DNA of 64,000 nucleotides, from contig NZ_CP133771.1 of the NCBI RefSeq assembly GCF_031348265.1, forward strand, positions 6,820,001 through 6,884,000, in the 5' to 3' direction. The translations under genes were made by a program, and so were the position numbers. The notes beneath the pieces were generated by a model that saw only the letters and a list, made by a program, of their open reading frames with translations, did not search any database and was not told the origin of the DNA. Shown piece after piece: positions 17,217 through 25,789 of this stretch; the first letter of the stretch is position 1; the number at the start of each line of letters is the position of its first letter. Source of the stretch: Streptomyces collinus (lineage in GTDB: Bacteria > Actinomycetota > Actinomycetes > Streptomycetales > Streptomycetaceae).

Positions 17217-18773
17217 ATGGCCACCACTCCCGCGCACGGCGCCGAGTCCGCCTACGACTACGTCATCGTCGGCGGCGGCACCGCCGGCTGCGTACTCGCC
17301 GCCCGGCTGAGCGAGGACCCCGACTGCCGCGTCTGCGTCATCGAGGGCGGCCCCAGTGACGTCGGCGACGAGCGCATCCTGCGCCTGCGCAACTGGATCA
17401 ACCTGCTCGGCTCGGAGTTCGACTACGGCTACACCACCGTCGAGCAGCCGCGCGGCAATTCGCACATCCTTCACTCACGGGCCCGGGTGCTCGGCGGCTG
17501 CTCCTCGCACAACACGCTGATCAGCTTCCTGCCGCTGCCGCAGGACCTCGACGACTGGGTGCGCCACGGCTGCGCCGGCTGGGACCCGGCGACGATCCTG
17601 CCCTACCGCGACCGGCTGCTCACGCAGATCGTCCCGGTGGCCGAGGCCGACCGCAATCCCATCGCCAGGGACTTCGTCACCGCGGCCTCCCGCGCCCTCG
17701 GCGTCCCCGTCGTCGACGACTTCAACGCCGAACCCTTCGCCGACGGCGCCGGATTCTTCTCCTTGGCCTACCAGCCGGAGGGCAACCTGCGCTCCTCCGC
17801 GTCCGTCGCCTACCTCCACCCGGTACTGGACCGGCCCAACCTCACGCTGCTGCTGGAGACCTGGGCCCACCGGCTGATCCCCGACGAGTCGGGTCGGCTG
17901 ACGCGCGTCGCCGTCCGGGGCGCCGACGGCGAAGCCGCGACCGTGCGCGCCGAGCGCGAACTGCTGCTGTGTGCCGGGGCCATCGACACCCCGCGCCTGC
18001 TGATGCTCTCCGGCATCGGACCGGCCGACGACCTGAACGCCCTGGGCATCAAGGTGCGGGCCGACCTGCCCGGCGTCGGGGAGAACCTGCTGGACCACCC
18101 CGAGTCCGTGATCGTCTGGGAGACCGCGGGACCGCTGCCGCCCAACTCCGCGATGGACTCCGACGCCGGCCTGTTCCTGCGCCGCGACAAGGGCCAGCCG
18201 CGTCCCGACCTGATGTTCCACTTCTACCAGGTGCCGTTCACCGTCAACACCGAACGCCTCGGCTACCCCGTACCGCGGCACGGGGTGTGCATGACGCCGA
18301 ACGTGCCGCGGGCCCGCTCCACCGGCCGCATGTGGCTGCGCAGCAACAACCCCGCCGAGCATCCCGCCCTGGACTTCCGGTACTTCACCGACCCCGAGGG
18401 CCATGACGAGCGCACCCTCGTGGACGGGCTGAAGGTGGCCCGCGAGGTCGCCGCGACCGACCCGCTGCGTGACTGGCTCGTCCGCGAGGTCGCGCCCGGC
18501 CCGGACGTCGTCTCCGACGCCGACCTGTCGGAGTACGGACGCCGCGCGGCCCACACCGTCTACCACCCGGCCGGGACCTGCCGCATGGGCGCGGCAGACG
18601 ACCCGGCGGCCGTCTGCGACCCCGAGCTGAGACTGCGGGGCTTCGACGGCGTGCGGATCGTCGATGCGTCGGTGTTCCCGACGATGCCCACCATCAACCC
18701 GATGGTGACCGTGCTGCTCGCCGCCGAACGCGCCGCCGACCTGATCACCGCGGAACGAAGGACACAGCCGTGA
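17217..18773 (+). CDS. GMC-family oxidoreductase, choline-dehydrogenase-like
   Basis: A 518-residue FAD-dependent alcohol oxidoreductase. It has the N-terminal FAD motif VIVGGGTAGCVLAARLSE, the GMC signature VLGGCSSHNTLIS, the second signature GAIDTPRLLMLSGIGP, and the C-terminal catalytic block HTVYHPAGTCRMG followed by NPMVTVLLAAERAA. These correspond to BetA-like choline dehydrogenases and related alcohol oxidases. The start is ATG at 17217 with GAAAGG upstream, 37 bp after the aldehyde dehydrogenase stop. It probably produces the aldehyde consumed by that enzyme. The stop overlaps the permease start (GTGA), indicating translational coupling. Confidence 0.87.
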   Translation: MATTPAHGAESAYDYVIVGGGTAGCVLAARLSEDPDCRVCVIEGGPSDVGDERILRLRNWINLLGSEFDYGYTTVEQPRGNSHILHSRARVLGGCSSHNTLISFLPLPQDLDDWVRHGCAGWDPATILPYRDRLLTQIVPVAEADRNPIARDFVTAASRALGVPVVDDFNAEPFADGAGFFSLAYQPEGNLRSSASVAYLHPVLDRPNLTLLLETWAHRLIPDESGRLTRVAVRGADGEAATVRAERELLLCAGAIDTPRLLMLSGIGPADDLNALGIKVRADLPGVGENLLDHPESVIVWETAGPLPPNSAMDSDAGLFLRRDKGQPRPDLMFHFYQVPFTVNTERLGYPVPRHGVCMTPNVPRARSTGRMWLRSNNPAEHPALDFRYFTDPEGHDERTLVDGLKVAREVAATDPLRDWLVREVAPGPDVVSDADLSEYGRRAAHTVYHPAGTCRMGAADDPAAVCDPELRLRGFDGVRIVDASVFPTMPTINPMVTVLLAAERAADLITAERRTQP

Positions 18774-20266
18774 CCGGTACACCATCTCCCGCACCGGCGT
18801 CCGGGGTCCCCTCGGGGGAGCCGGGCTCCGAGTTCCGCAAGGACATGAGCCCCTGGGCCAACTTCGCCCTCGGCTTCACCTACCTCTCCCCGGTGGTGGG
18901 CACCTACACCCTCTTCGGCATCGCGATCGCCGACGGCGGACCGCCGATGATCTGGGCGTTCCTGGTCGCCGGCTGCGGCCAGTTCCTCGTCGCGCTGATC
19001 TTCGGGGAGATCGTCGCCCAGTACCCGATCGCAGGCGGCGTCTACCCCTGGGCCCGGCGGCTGTGGGGCAAGCGCTGGGCGTGGATGACCGGCTGGGTGT
19101 ACATGTGGGCGCTGCTGGTGACCATCACCTCCGTCGCCTACGGCGCCGGCCCCTACATCGCCATCCTCTTCGGCTTCAGAGCCACCGTGCACACCACCGT
19201 GCTGTGCACCGCCGTGCTCATCGTCGTCGCCATCCTCATCAACTACATGGGCACCAAGGCACTGTCGACGGCGGCGCTCATCGGTTTCGCCGGCGAGCTC
19301 ATCGGCGCCCTCGTGGTCGGCGTCTACCTGCTGGCCACCCACCGTCACCAGGGCCTCGGCGTCATCTTCGACACCTACGGCGTCGAGGGAGACGGCTCCT
19401 ACCTGCCGGCGTTCCTGGCAGCCGGCATCATCGGCCTCTACCAGTACTACGGCTTCGAGGCGTGCGGAGACACCGCCGAGGAGGTCGCCCACCCGGGCCG
19501 GGTCATCCCCCGCGCGATGCGCCGCACCATCTACATCGGCGGCGCGGCGGCCACGTTCACCTGCATGTCGCTGCTGCTGTCGGTCACGGACTTCAACGCG
19601 ATCATCTCGGGCGAGCAGGCCGACCCGGTGGTGGACGTGCTCTACGACGCCATGGGCGAGACCGGGGCGCGGATGGTGATGGCCGTGGTGCTGATCTCCT
19701 TCCTGTCCTGCACGATCAGCCTCCAGGCCGCGGCCGGGCGGCTCATCTACTCCTACGCCCGGGACGAGATGATCGTCGGACACGTGCTGCTGCGGCGGTT
19801 CGTCCACGCCCGTGCGGTGCCGAGCTGGGCGCTGTTCGTGTCCGCGGCGGTGCCCCTGGTCATCGCCTTCGCGTCGCTGCTCTCCGAGGACGCCCTCACC
19901 AACATCGTCTCGTTCGCGATCCTCGGCATCTACGGCTCGTTCCAGATGGTGGTCCTGGCCGCACTGCGCGCCCGGCTCAAGGGCTGGCGCCCGGCGGGGG
20001 AGTTCACCCTGGGCCGCTGGGGCCTCCTGGTGAACGTTGCGGCGCTGGTCTACGGCATCCTCGCCATCATCAACATCTGCTGGGCCCGCAGCCCGGAGAA
20101 GTCCTGGTGGGAGAACTGGATCGTGCTGCTGTGCGGTGCGATCGTGCTGGGCACCGGCCTGCTCTACATGTTCACCACACACCATTACGGCCGCGGCGAC
20201 GCCCCGGCGGGTGACGCCGTGCCGGAGAAGGCCGGTTCGGCGTCCGGCGGAGGCGCTGCGGGGTAG
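18770..20266 (+). CDS. APC-superfamily amino acid/amine permease
   Basis: A 498-residue integral membrane protein with about 12 hydrophobic helices. The first helix region has LGFTYLSPVVGTYTLFG, and helix 2 and its loop carry IFGEIVAQYPIAGGVYPWARRLWG, typical of the amino acid-polyamine-organocation superfamily (BAT1/GABA-permease-like group). The GTG start overlaps the stop of the GMC gene by four bases. As the last gene of the operon it probably imports the substrate oxidised by the two upstream enzymes; choline, ethanolamine or another amine are candidates. The C-terminal tail is Gly/Ala-rich and cytosolic. Confidence 0.87.
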   Translation: MTGTPSPAPASGVPSGEPGSEFRKDMSPWANFALGFTYLSPVVGTYTLFGIAIADGGPPMIWAFLVAGCGQFLVALIFGEIVAQYPIAGGVYPWARRLWGKRWAWMTGWVYMWALLVTITSVAYGAGPYIAILFGFRATVHTTVLCTAVLIVVAILINYMGTKALSTAALIGFAGELIGALVVGVYLLATHRHQGLGVIFDTYGVEGDGSYLPAFLAAGIIGLYQYYGFEACGDTAEEVAHPGRVIPRAMRRTIYIGGAAATFTCMSLLLSVTDFNAIISGEQADPVVDVLYDAMGETGARMVMAVVLISFLSCTISLQAAAGRLIYSYARDEMIVGHVLLRRFVHARAVPSWALFVSAAVPLVIAFASLLSEDALTNIVSFAILGIYGSFQMVVLAALRARLKGWRPAGEFTLGRWGLLVNVAALVYGILAIINICWARSPEKSWWENWIVLLCGAIVLGTGLLYMFTTHHYGRGDAPAGDAVPEKAGSASGGGAAG

Positions 20267-20292
20267 GAGCGAGAGGCCCCGGGCCCAACCCC

Positions 20293-21945
20293 TCAACGCC
20301 GCGACAGCACCCTGCGCGTGGCGAGGGCGAGCCGGTGGGCGGGCCGCCGGGAGCGCGGCGCCGGGCCCGACCGTTCCAGCCACCACTCCCGGAGCTCCCG
20401 CCGCGCCCCCGTGTCCCCGGGGCGCCCGGCGGACAGCAGGTGCTCGGCGAAGGACAGGGCGTCACGCCGGTAGCCGGAGGTCATGGGGTGCGCCTGGGCG
20501 TAGCCGAGGAACGCCGTGCGGTACCCGTCGCCGAGGATCACCGGCAGCTCGGGCGCGACCTTCGCCACGACATCCGCCCGCTTCGCGGCGAGCGCCCTCG
20601 CCTGTACGCCGACCCGCACCCGGTCGAACCCCTCGGGCACGGGCGTCCCCGCCACCAGCGCCGACAGCAGCGCCGCCTGTGCCAGCGCGAGCCGCTGCCG
20701 GGCGCCGTCGACGTCCTCTTGGTGGGGCCGGCCGAAGGCGCCCCGTGTCGCCCCGGCCGTCCCGGTCTCATCGCCCGGGCGTATGGCCCCGGCTGCTCCG
20801 GTCTCATCGGCCGGTCGTGTCGCCCCGGCCGTCCCGGTCTCATCGCCCGGTCGTATGGCCCCGGCCGCTCCGGTCTCATCGCCCGGTCGTGTCGCCCCGG
20901 TCTCATTGCCCGGTCGTGAGGCCCCGGTTCCGGACCCGGCCCCGCCGGTGACGCGTCGGGCACCCTCCTGCCGTACGGCGCCGGTCTGCACCAGGTGCCC
21001 GCCGCCGACGCCCCCGGCCGCTTCCCGCCGTGCGGCCCCGGCAGCCGCGAACAGGGCATCCCCGCGGCCCCCGGAGGCCGTTCCGGCCGCCGCACGGAGT
21101 TCCGCCTTCACGCGTTCGACGGCGCCCGCCTCCAGCGCCCGGCGGATCGTGCTCAGCTCGTGCTCCAGCTCCGCCGGTGCCGGGAAGTTCTCGTCCCGTT
21201 CCAGCAGGACGCCCGGCGGGCTGAACCGGGAGGCGAGGTCGGTGAGGATGTCGAGGACCGGCCGGGGGACCGGGTGGGCGTGGCTGTCGTGCCAGACGCC
21301 GTCGCGCTCGAAGCCGCCCGCGACGTGGACGTAGGCGATGGCCTCCAGCGGCAGCTCGGCGAGCGCCTTGGAGGGATCCTCGCCGCGGTTGACGTGGTTG
21401 GTGTGCAGGTTGGCCACGTCGATGAGGAGGCGGACGCCCGTGCGGTCGGCGACCTCGTACAGGAACTGGCCCTCCGTCATCTCCTCGCCCGGCCAGCCGA
21501 TCAGCGCGGCGATGTTCTCGACGGCCAGTGGCACCGGCAGTGCGTCCTGCGCGATGCGGATGTTCTCGCACAGGACGTCCAGGGCGTCCCGGGTCCGGGG
21601 GACGGGCAGCAGGTGGCCGGCCTCCAGGTGCGGGGACGCCGTCAGCGGCCCGCCCGCCCGTACGAACGCGATGTGCTCGGTGACCAGCGGGGAGCCCAGC
21701 GCCTCGGCGCGCTCGGCCAGTGCGGTCAGCCGGCCCGCGTCGGGCCGGTCCGCGCCCCCGAGGCCGAGCGAGACACCGTGCGGCACGACGGTGACGCCGC
21801 GCTCGCGCAGCCGCCGCAGCGAGTCGGGCAGGTGCCCGGGGCAGACGTTCTCGGCCACCGCCTCGACCCAGTCGATCCCCGGCATCCGCTCCACGGCGTC
21901 CGCGATCTCCGGCCGCCATCCGATGCCCGTCCCCAGTCGCTCCAT
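20293..21945 (-). CDS. DUF692 (MNIO-like) protein fused to a C-terminal partner-like domain
   Basis: A 550-residue protein. Residues 1-285 are a DUF692 TIM barrel, the family now known as multinuclear non-haem iron-dependent oxidases that modify peptide precursors. Metal-ligand regions are visible: TVVPHGVSLGLGG, LVTEHIAFVRAGG, AVENIAALIGW, IDVANLHTNHVNRG, YVHVAGGFERDG with WHDSHAHPV, and LLERDENFPA. A low-complexity linker contains 12-residue tandem repeats (see 20744-20914). The C-terminal ~120 residues (LAQAALLSALVAGTPVPEGF to ELREWWLER) resemble the DUF2063-type partner domain usually encoded separately. ATG at 21945 has GGAGGAGG upstream. No short Cys-rich precursor gene was found beside it. 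Confidence 0.8.
   Translation of the reverse strand: MERLGTGIGWRPEIADAVERMPGIDWVEAVAENVCPGHLPDSLRRLRERGVTVVPHGVSLGLGGADRPDAGRLTALAERAEALGSPLVTEHIAFVRAGGPLTASPHLEAGHLLPVPRTRDALDVLCENIRIAQDALPVPLAVENIAALIGWPGEEMTEGQFLYEVADRTGVRLLIDVANLHTNHVNRGEDPSKALAELPLEAIAYVHVAGGFERDGVWHDSHAHPVPRPVLDILTDLASRFSPPGVLLERDENFPAPAELEHELSTIRRALEAGAVERVKAELRAAAGTASGGRGDALFAAAGAARREAAGGVGGGHLVQTGAVRQEGARRVTGGAGSGTGASRPGNETGATRPGDETGAAGAIRPGDETGTAGATRPADETGAAGAIRPGDETGTAGATRGAFGRPHQEDVDGARQRLALAQAALLSALVAGTPVPEGFDRVRVGVQARALAAKRADVVAKVAPELPVILGDGYRTAFLGYAQAHPMTSGYRRDALSFAEHLLSAGRPGDTGARRELREWWLERSGPAPRSRRPAHRLALATRRVLSRR
20744..20914. repeat. 36-bp tandem repeats inside the DUF692 gene
   Basis: Units start at 20744, 20780, 20816 and 20852 (36 bp each), followed by a 27-bp unit at 20888 that lacks nine bases and then by degenerate sequence. 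Units alternate between two flavours, so the higher-order period is 72 bp. They encode alternating GATRPADETGAA and GAIRPGDETGTA-like 12-residue units, all in frame. Copy number is likely to vary between strains. Confidence 0.9.
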
Positions 21946-22126
21946 CGTCCCCTCCTCCACCCGGCCCGTTCCTCGAACGTGAGGGGGGTATGGCCCAGCC
22001 GCCGGTCCCCGAACCGCGCGCCGCCCTCCTTCAGAGCAATATTTGAGGTTTCGGGGCCCGCTCCCCGTCCCCCCTGACGGAGGCGCAAGGGTCGCGTACC
22101 GCCCCGATACGCCGTAGACCGGACCT

Positions 22127-22699
22127 ATGTCGGGAGGCAGCGAGCAGCCCCACCGCTCCACGCGGAAGCGGGAACCGGAATCCCGGGCGGCCGCCGTCCG
22201 CCGGCTGCGGATCGTGGCCGGAGCCCTGCTCGTGGCAGGCGTCACGGCTTACTTCCTGTTGCCGCTGGAGGGCCTCGGCGCCGACCGTCCCTGGCTGGGC
22301 TGGCCGCTGTTCGTGCTGTGCCTGGCGCTCGTGGCCGCGCTGCTGCTGCGCCATGTGCGCGACATCGTGCTGGAGAAGCCGCAGGCCCGGTCGGGCATCA
22401 TGATCTCGCTGCTGATGTGCCTGGCCGTGCTGGTCTTCTCGTCCGGGTACTACGCCCTCGCGCAGCAGCCGGGACAGTTCACCGGGCTGCGCACCCGCGT
22501 CGACGCGCTGTACTTCACGGTCGTCACCCTCGCGACCGTCGGCTACGGCGACATCACCCCGCGCGGGCAGGAGGCCCGGCTGGTGGCCGTCGCCCAGATC
22601 CTGTACACGTTCGTCTTCCTCACGGCGGCGGCCACCGCGCTGTCCCGGCGGATGCACGCGATGGTCGCGGAGCGCGACAGGCGCCCGCCGCCGCCCTGA
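22127..22699 (+). CDS. Two-helix potassium channel protein
   Basis: A 190-residue membrane protein with an ion_trans_2-type pore. After an Arg-rich cytosolic N-terminus come two helices (~27-45 and ~55-75), then a third (~92-110), the pore helix and the K+ selectivity filter TVGYGD in FTVVTLATVGYGDITPRGQ (~130-150), and a last helix (~155-175). There is no RCK or cyclic-nucleotide domain; the tail is short and basic. It probably conducts potassium passively. The start is ATG at 22127 without a strong ribosome binding site. It is divergent from the DUF692 gene and convergent with the DUF7144-type gene. Confidence 0.9.
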   Translation: MSGGSEQPHRSTRKREPESRAAAVRRLRIVAGALLVAGVTAYFLLPLEGLGADRPWLGWPLFVLCLALVAALLLRHVRDIVLEKPQARSGIMISLLMCLAVLVFSSGYYALAQQPGQFTGLRTRVDALYFTVVTLATVGYGDITPRGQEARLVAVAQILYTFVFLTAAATALSRRMHAMVAERDRRPPPP

Positions 22700-22714
22700 C
22701 CGAGGGGGCGTGCC

Positions 22715-23176
22715 CTACATCGTGCGGGTCGGGCGGTAGTTGAACACCGACCAGAGGACGAACAGACCGGTCACGATCATGATGATCGACCAGAACGGCT
22801 GGTACGGCAGCCAGAGGAAGTTCGCGATCAGCGCCAGGCCGACCACGACCGCGCTCACGACCCGCGCCCAGGCGGCCCCGGTGAACAGGCCGAGCCCGGC
22901 CGCCACCACGAGCGCGCCGACGATCACGTGGATCCAGCCCCACGCGGTCAGGTCGAACTCGAACGAGTACTGGCCGAAGCTCGTGTACACCTCGTCGCCG
23001 GCGATCGCCGCGATGCCCTGGAGCACCGCGAACAGGCCGTAGACGACCATCAGGATGCCGCCGAGAGCGAGACCCCCGGCCGCCAGCGGGTCGCCGGAAC
23101 CGCCCGGGCCGGAGCCGCCGGGCGTCCGGTCGCCGGGGGCGGGCGGGGCGGGGGGAGGGGGCGCGGCGCTGGTCAT
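22715..23176 (-). CDS. DUF7144-type four-helix membrane protein
   Basis: A 153-residue integral membrane protein. A Pro/Gly-rich cytosolic N-terminus (~35 residues) is followed by four hydrophobic helices. The motifs LMVVYGLFAVLQGIAAIAGDEVY, WGWIHVIVGALVVAAGLGLFTGAAWAR and LWLPYQPFWSIIMI are those I know from the actinobacterial DUF7144 family. ATG at 23176 is supported by GGAGG about 8 bases upstream. The function of the family is unknown; no catalytic residue or metal site stands out. Convergent with the potassium channel gene 15 bp away. Confidence 0.75.
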   Translation of the reverse strand: MTSAAPPPPAPPAPGDRTPGGSGPGGSGDPLAAGGLALGGILMVVYGLFAVLQGIAAIAGDEVYTSFGQYSFEFDLTAWGWIHVIVGALVVAAGLGLFTGAAWARVVSAVVVGLALIANFLWLPYQPFWSIIMIVTGLFVLWSVFNYRPTRTM

Positions 23177-23246
23177 GGCTGCCTCCGGGGGTCGGTTCGG
23201 CTGGTAACCCCACTGGAGCATTCGTCCGGGACCGGCGCGCCTGCGG

Positions 23247-24008
23247 CTACTCCGAACGGGTGGACGCCGCGCGGCCGGCCCCGTGCGGCTCCCGGCGCAG
23301 CGCCGGGTGGTCCGCGACCACCGTGCACGAGCCGGGCGCGATCTCCGTGAAGCCCGCGTCGCGCACCAACGGCAGCCTTATGCCGGTCAGTTCGGACCAG
23401 CGGGCCGGGTCGGCCGTCCGGGCGGCGAGCGGGAAGCCCGCGTCGTGCCAGCCGGCCCGCTCCTCGTCGGACAGCTCCCACCAGGCCAGTTGGGCGGCGT
23501 GGCCCGCCTGGGCCATCGCCTTGCCGGCCGACATGCCGAGGTCCGGGTTCAGCCACAGCACGGGGGCGGCCGGGTCCGCGTCCACCGGAGGCTCCGGGTC
23601 GTCCAGATCGGTGCCGGACACCTGGAGCCTGGCCAGGTCCTTGGGCCAGCCGTCCAGCGGGACGGGCGGGAAGACCCGCACCTCGGCCGACTTGCCGGTC
23701 ACCGTGATGCCGGGGAGCGCCTCGGCCCGCCGCCACTCGGCGCCGCGCGCCCGCCGCACCACCTTGCGGATCCGGGCGTCCTGCCAGTCCCGCATCGCCC
23801 CGGCCCACTCGCCCTCACCTGCCGACCGCTCGTCGGCCAGGATCGTCAGCACGGCCCGCGCGGCCGTCTCCAGCGCGTCCGTGCGCGCCGGCGGCTCCGC
23901 CTTCTCGATCCGCACGACGAGCGGCAGCACGAACTGCGGTGCCTCGTCGCGCGCCGAGGGTTCGGACCGGAAGGGACTGTCGCTCACGGGCGTCGGGTCT
24001 TCGCTCAC
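23247..24008 (-). CDS. PTH2-like peptidyl-tRNA hydrolase domain protein
   Basis: A 253-residue cytoplasmic protein. The C-terminal ~110 residues resemble archaeal/eukaryotic-type peptidyl-tRNA hydrolase 2: VLWLNPDLGMSAGKAMAQAG followed by HAAQLAWWEL matches the D-L-x-M-x-x-G-K-x-x-A-Q-x-x-H-A signature, and the end (GSCTVVADHPALRR) matches the D-A-G-x-T-x-x-x-x-G-x-x-T region loosely. The N-terminal ~130 residues are an actinobacterial extension with conserved-looking charged helices. The GTG at 24008 is the likely start but has only a weak GGGA upstream. Bacteria normally rely on the unrelated Pth, so the role of this enzyme here is unclear. It is divergent from the ABC transporter pair. Confidence 0.75.
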   Translation of the reverse strand: MSEDPTPVSDSPFRSEPSARDEAPQFVLPLVVRIEKAEPPARTDALETAARAVLTILADERSAGEGEWAGAMRDWQDARIRKVVRRARGAEWRRAEALPGITVTGKSAEVRVFPPVPLDGWPKDLARLQVSGTDLDDPEPPVDADPAAPVLWLNPDLGMSAGKAMAQAGHAAQLAWWELSDEERAGWHDAGFPLAARTADPARWSELTGIRLPLVRDAGFTEIAPGSCTVVADHPALRREPHGAGRAASTRSE

Positions 24009-24050
24009 GAATCCCAGTGTGCCAGCCGGAAGATCGTGCAGGATGGCCGC

Positions 24051-24923
24051 ATGCGACCAGACCTGTGCCTGCGGAACGCGGGCCGCCGTTACGGCCTGCG
24101 GGGCCCCTGGGTACTGCGCGGTGTGGACCTGGCGGTGGCTCCGGGCCGGCTCGTCCGCATCGAGGGCGCCAACGGCAGCGGCAAGTCCACGCTGCTGCGG
24201 CTGCTCGCCGGCATCGACGCGCCGAGCGAGGGCCGGATCACCGGCCGGCCGACGCGCACGGCGTACGTCCCCGAGCGGTTCCCGCCGGCCCTGCCCTTCA
24301 CCGCCGCCGGCTACCTCACCCACCTCGGCACCGTGCACGGCCTGGCCCGGGCGGCGGCCGCCCGGTCCGCCGGGGAGTGGCTGGAGCGCCTCGGTGCCGC
24401 CGCGTACGCCGAGACGCCGATGGCCCGGCTTTCGAAGGGCAGCAGCCAGAAGGTCGCGGTCGCCCAGGCCCTGCTGGCGGAGCCTGACGTGCTGGTGCTG
24501 GACGAGGCGTGGACCGGTCTGGACACCGCGGCCCGCGCCGAGTTGGAGCGCGCCGTCGCCGAACGCACGGCGGCCGGCGGATCCGTGGTCTTCGTCGACC
24601 ACGACCCGCGCCGCCTCACGGGCCTGCCCGACGCGACGTACGCGGTGCGCGACGCAGGCGTCGTCCGGCAGGAGCCCGCACAGGCTCCGGAAGCGTCCGG
24701 TCCGCACGCGCTCGTCGAAGTGCAGGGCCCGCCGGACGGACTGCTGCCCGAGGACGTGCGCCGGACGGCCACCTCGGCCGAGGAGACCGGGCCGGGCGGC
24801 TACCGCCTCTCCGTGCCGGCCCCGCACTCCGACCTCCTGCTCCGCACCCTGCTGACGGCCCGCCCGCCCTGGCACGTGGTGAGCGTGACACCGCGGACGA
24901 CGGCTCCGGAGAGGCAGCGATGA
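24051..24923 (+). CDS. ABC transporter ATP-binding protein
   Basis: A 290-residue ATPase subunit. It has Walker A GANGSGKSTLLRLLAG (~38-53) and a Q-loop region around VPERFP. The ABC signature is altered to LSKGSSQKVAVAQALLAEP rather than LSGGQ. Walker B is VLVLDEAWTGLD and the switch His is in VVFVDHD. After residue ~215 there is a ~75-residue extension. ATG at 24051 has AGGA upstream. The stop overlaps the permease start (ATGA), so the two are coupled. The altered signature is tolerated in related Streptomyces exporters. Substrate unknown; because the permease is frameshifted, the transporter may be inactive. Confidence 0.85.
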   Translation: MRPDLCLRNAGRRYGLRGPWVLRGVDLAVAPGRLVRIEGANGSGKSTLLRLLAGIDAPSEGRITGRPTRTAYVPERFPPALPFTAAGYLTHLGTVHGLARAAAARSAGEWLERLGAAAYAETPMARLSKGSSQKVAVAQALLAEPDVLVLDEAWTGLDTAARAELERAVAERTAAGGSVVFVDHDPRRLTGLPDATYAVRDAGVVRQEPAQAPEASGPHALVEVQGPPDGLLPEDVRRTATSAEETGPGGYRLSVPAPHSDLLLRTLLTARPPWHVVSVTPRTTAPERQR

Positions 24924-25590
24924 CCGCCCTGATGCGCTACCACGCCGCCCTGCTGCTGCGGTCGCAGCGCTGGCTGCCTCCGTTCCTGCTGTACGCGGCC
25001 TTCCTCGCGATCAGCATCCAGGCCGGGCAGCCGGTGCTCGACTCCCTCGGGTACACGGCCGCCGCCCTGCTGCCCGTCGCCGCCTGGCTGGCGCGCATCT
25101 GCGTCACGGGCGAGCCGGACGCCGCACGCGGCTGTGTGGCGGCCGCCGCCGGTCCCGCGCGGGCTCATGTGGCCTGTCTGCTCGTGGCCCTGGCCGGTGC
25201 GACGGCCTCGGCACGCTCGCGATCCTGGTGGTGACGCTGCTCAGCGACCCGGTCGCCTCCGACCACAGCACCCGGGTGCCGCTCCCCGCCGCCTGCGGGG
25301 CCGGGCTGCTCGCCGCTCTGGCCTGCGCCCTGCTCGGCACGGCCGTCGGCGCGCTCACCGGCAGGCCCCTGCTGCGCTCGCCCGGCCGGGCCGTCCTCGC
25401 CCTGCTGCTCGCGGCGCTGCTGTCCCTGGTCGCCACCGGCTCACCCGCCCAGGCGGCCGTGCAGGGCCTGGTCACCGGATCACGGCAGGGCACCGTCCCG
25501 ATGCCGCTGCTGCCCCTGGCCGCGGCGGCGCTGGTCACGGCCGTGGCGCTGGCCCTGGCCGGTGCGCTGGCCTCCCGCAGATCACCCTGA
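24920..25590 (+). pseudogene. ABC transporter permease interrupted by a single-base frameshift
   Basis: Starting at ATG 24920 (overlapping the ATPase stop), the frame encodes ~96 residues of hydrophobic permease sequence up to LVALAGAT and then drifts into ASARSRSWW and a stop at 25232-25234. The hydrophobic sequence resumes in another frame from about 25207 as LGTLAILVVTLLSDPVASDH and runs to TGA at 25588-25590. Restoring one C in the CC at 25206-25207 joins both parts into a ~223-residue protein with about six helices. Either the gene is a recent pseudogene or the base is a sequencing error. Codon bias is normal throughout, which favours a recent event. Confidence 0.82.
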
Positions 25591-25761
25591 GCAGGCGGTG
25601 CGCTGCGCCTCCTGCCATTCGCAGGCGGGGCAGAGCGTGATGCCCTTGTACGACTCGGGGTGCTCCGTCGGCTCCCGGCACAGCACGCACTCCGCGTACG
25701 GCGGTCCGTCCGCAAGGGGCGGCCTGGTCGCGTCGATCAGGCAGTAGTCGTCCTCGCTCAT
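25582..25761 (-). CDS. Small four-cysteine protein, possible zinc ribbon
   Basis: A 59-residue protein starting at ATG 25761 and ending at TGA 25582-25584, so its 3' end overlaps the frameshifted permease by 9 bp. Two CxxC knuckles, CVLC (~25-28) and CPAC (~44-47), are separated by 15 residues, with two more Cys near the ends, the usual layout of a small zinc-binding ribbon. The sequence begins MSEDDYCLIDATRPP. The ORF is short but the Cys spacing and codon bias support it. Function unknown; it could be an RNA/DNA or protein-binding adaptor. Confidence 0.65.
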   Translation of the reverse strand: MSEDDYCLIDATRPPLADGPPYAECVLCREPTEHPESYKGITLCPACEWQEAQRTACSG

Positions 25762-25789
25762 ACGTCCAGCGTAGGCCCGGGGCGAGCCC

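Noticed and set aside
20744..20914. CRISPR array
   Set aside because: The repeats are contiguous without spacers and encode an in-frame peptide repeat within the DUF692 gene.
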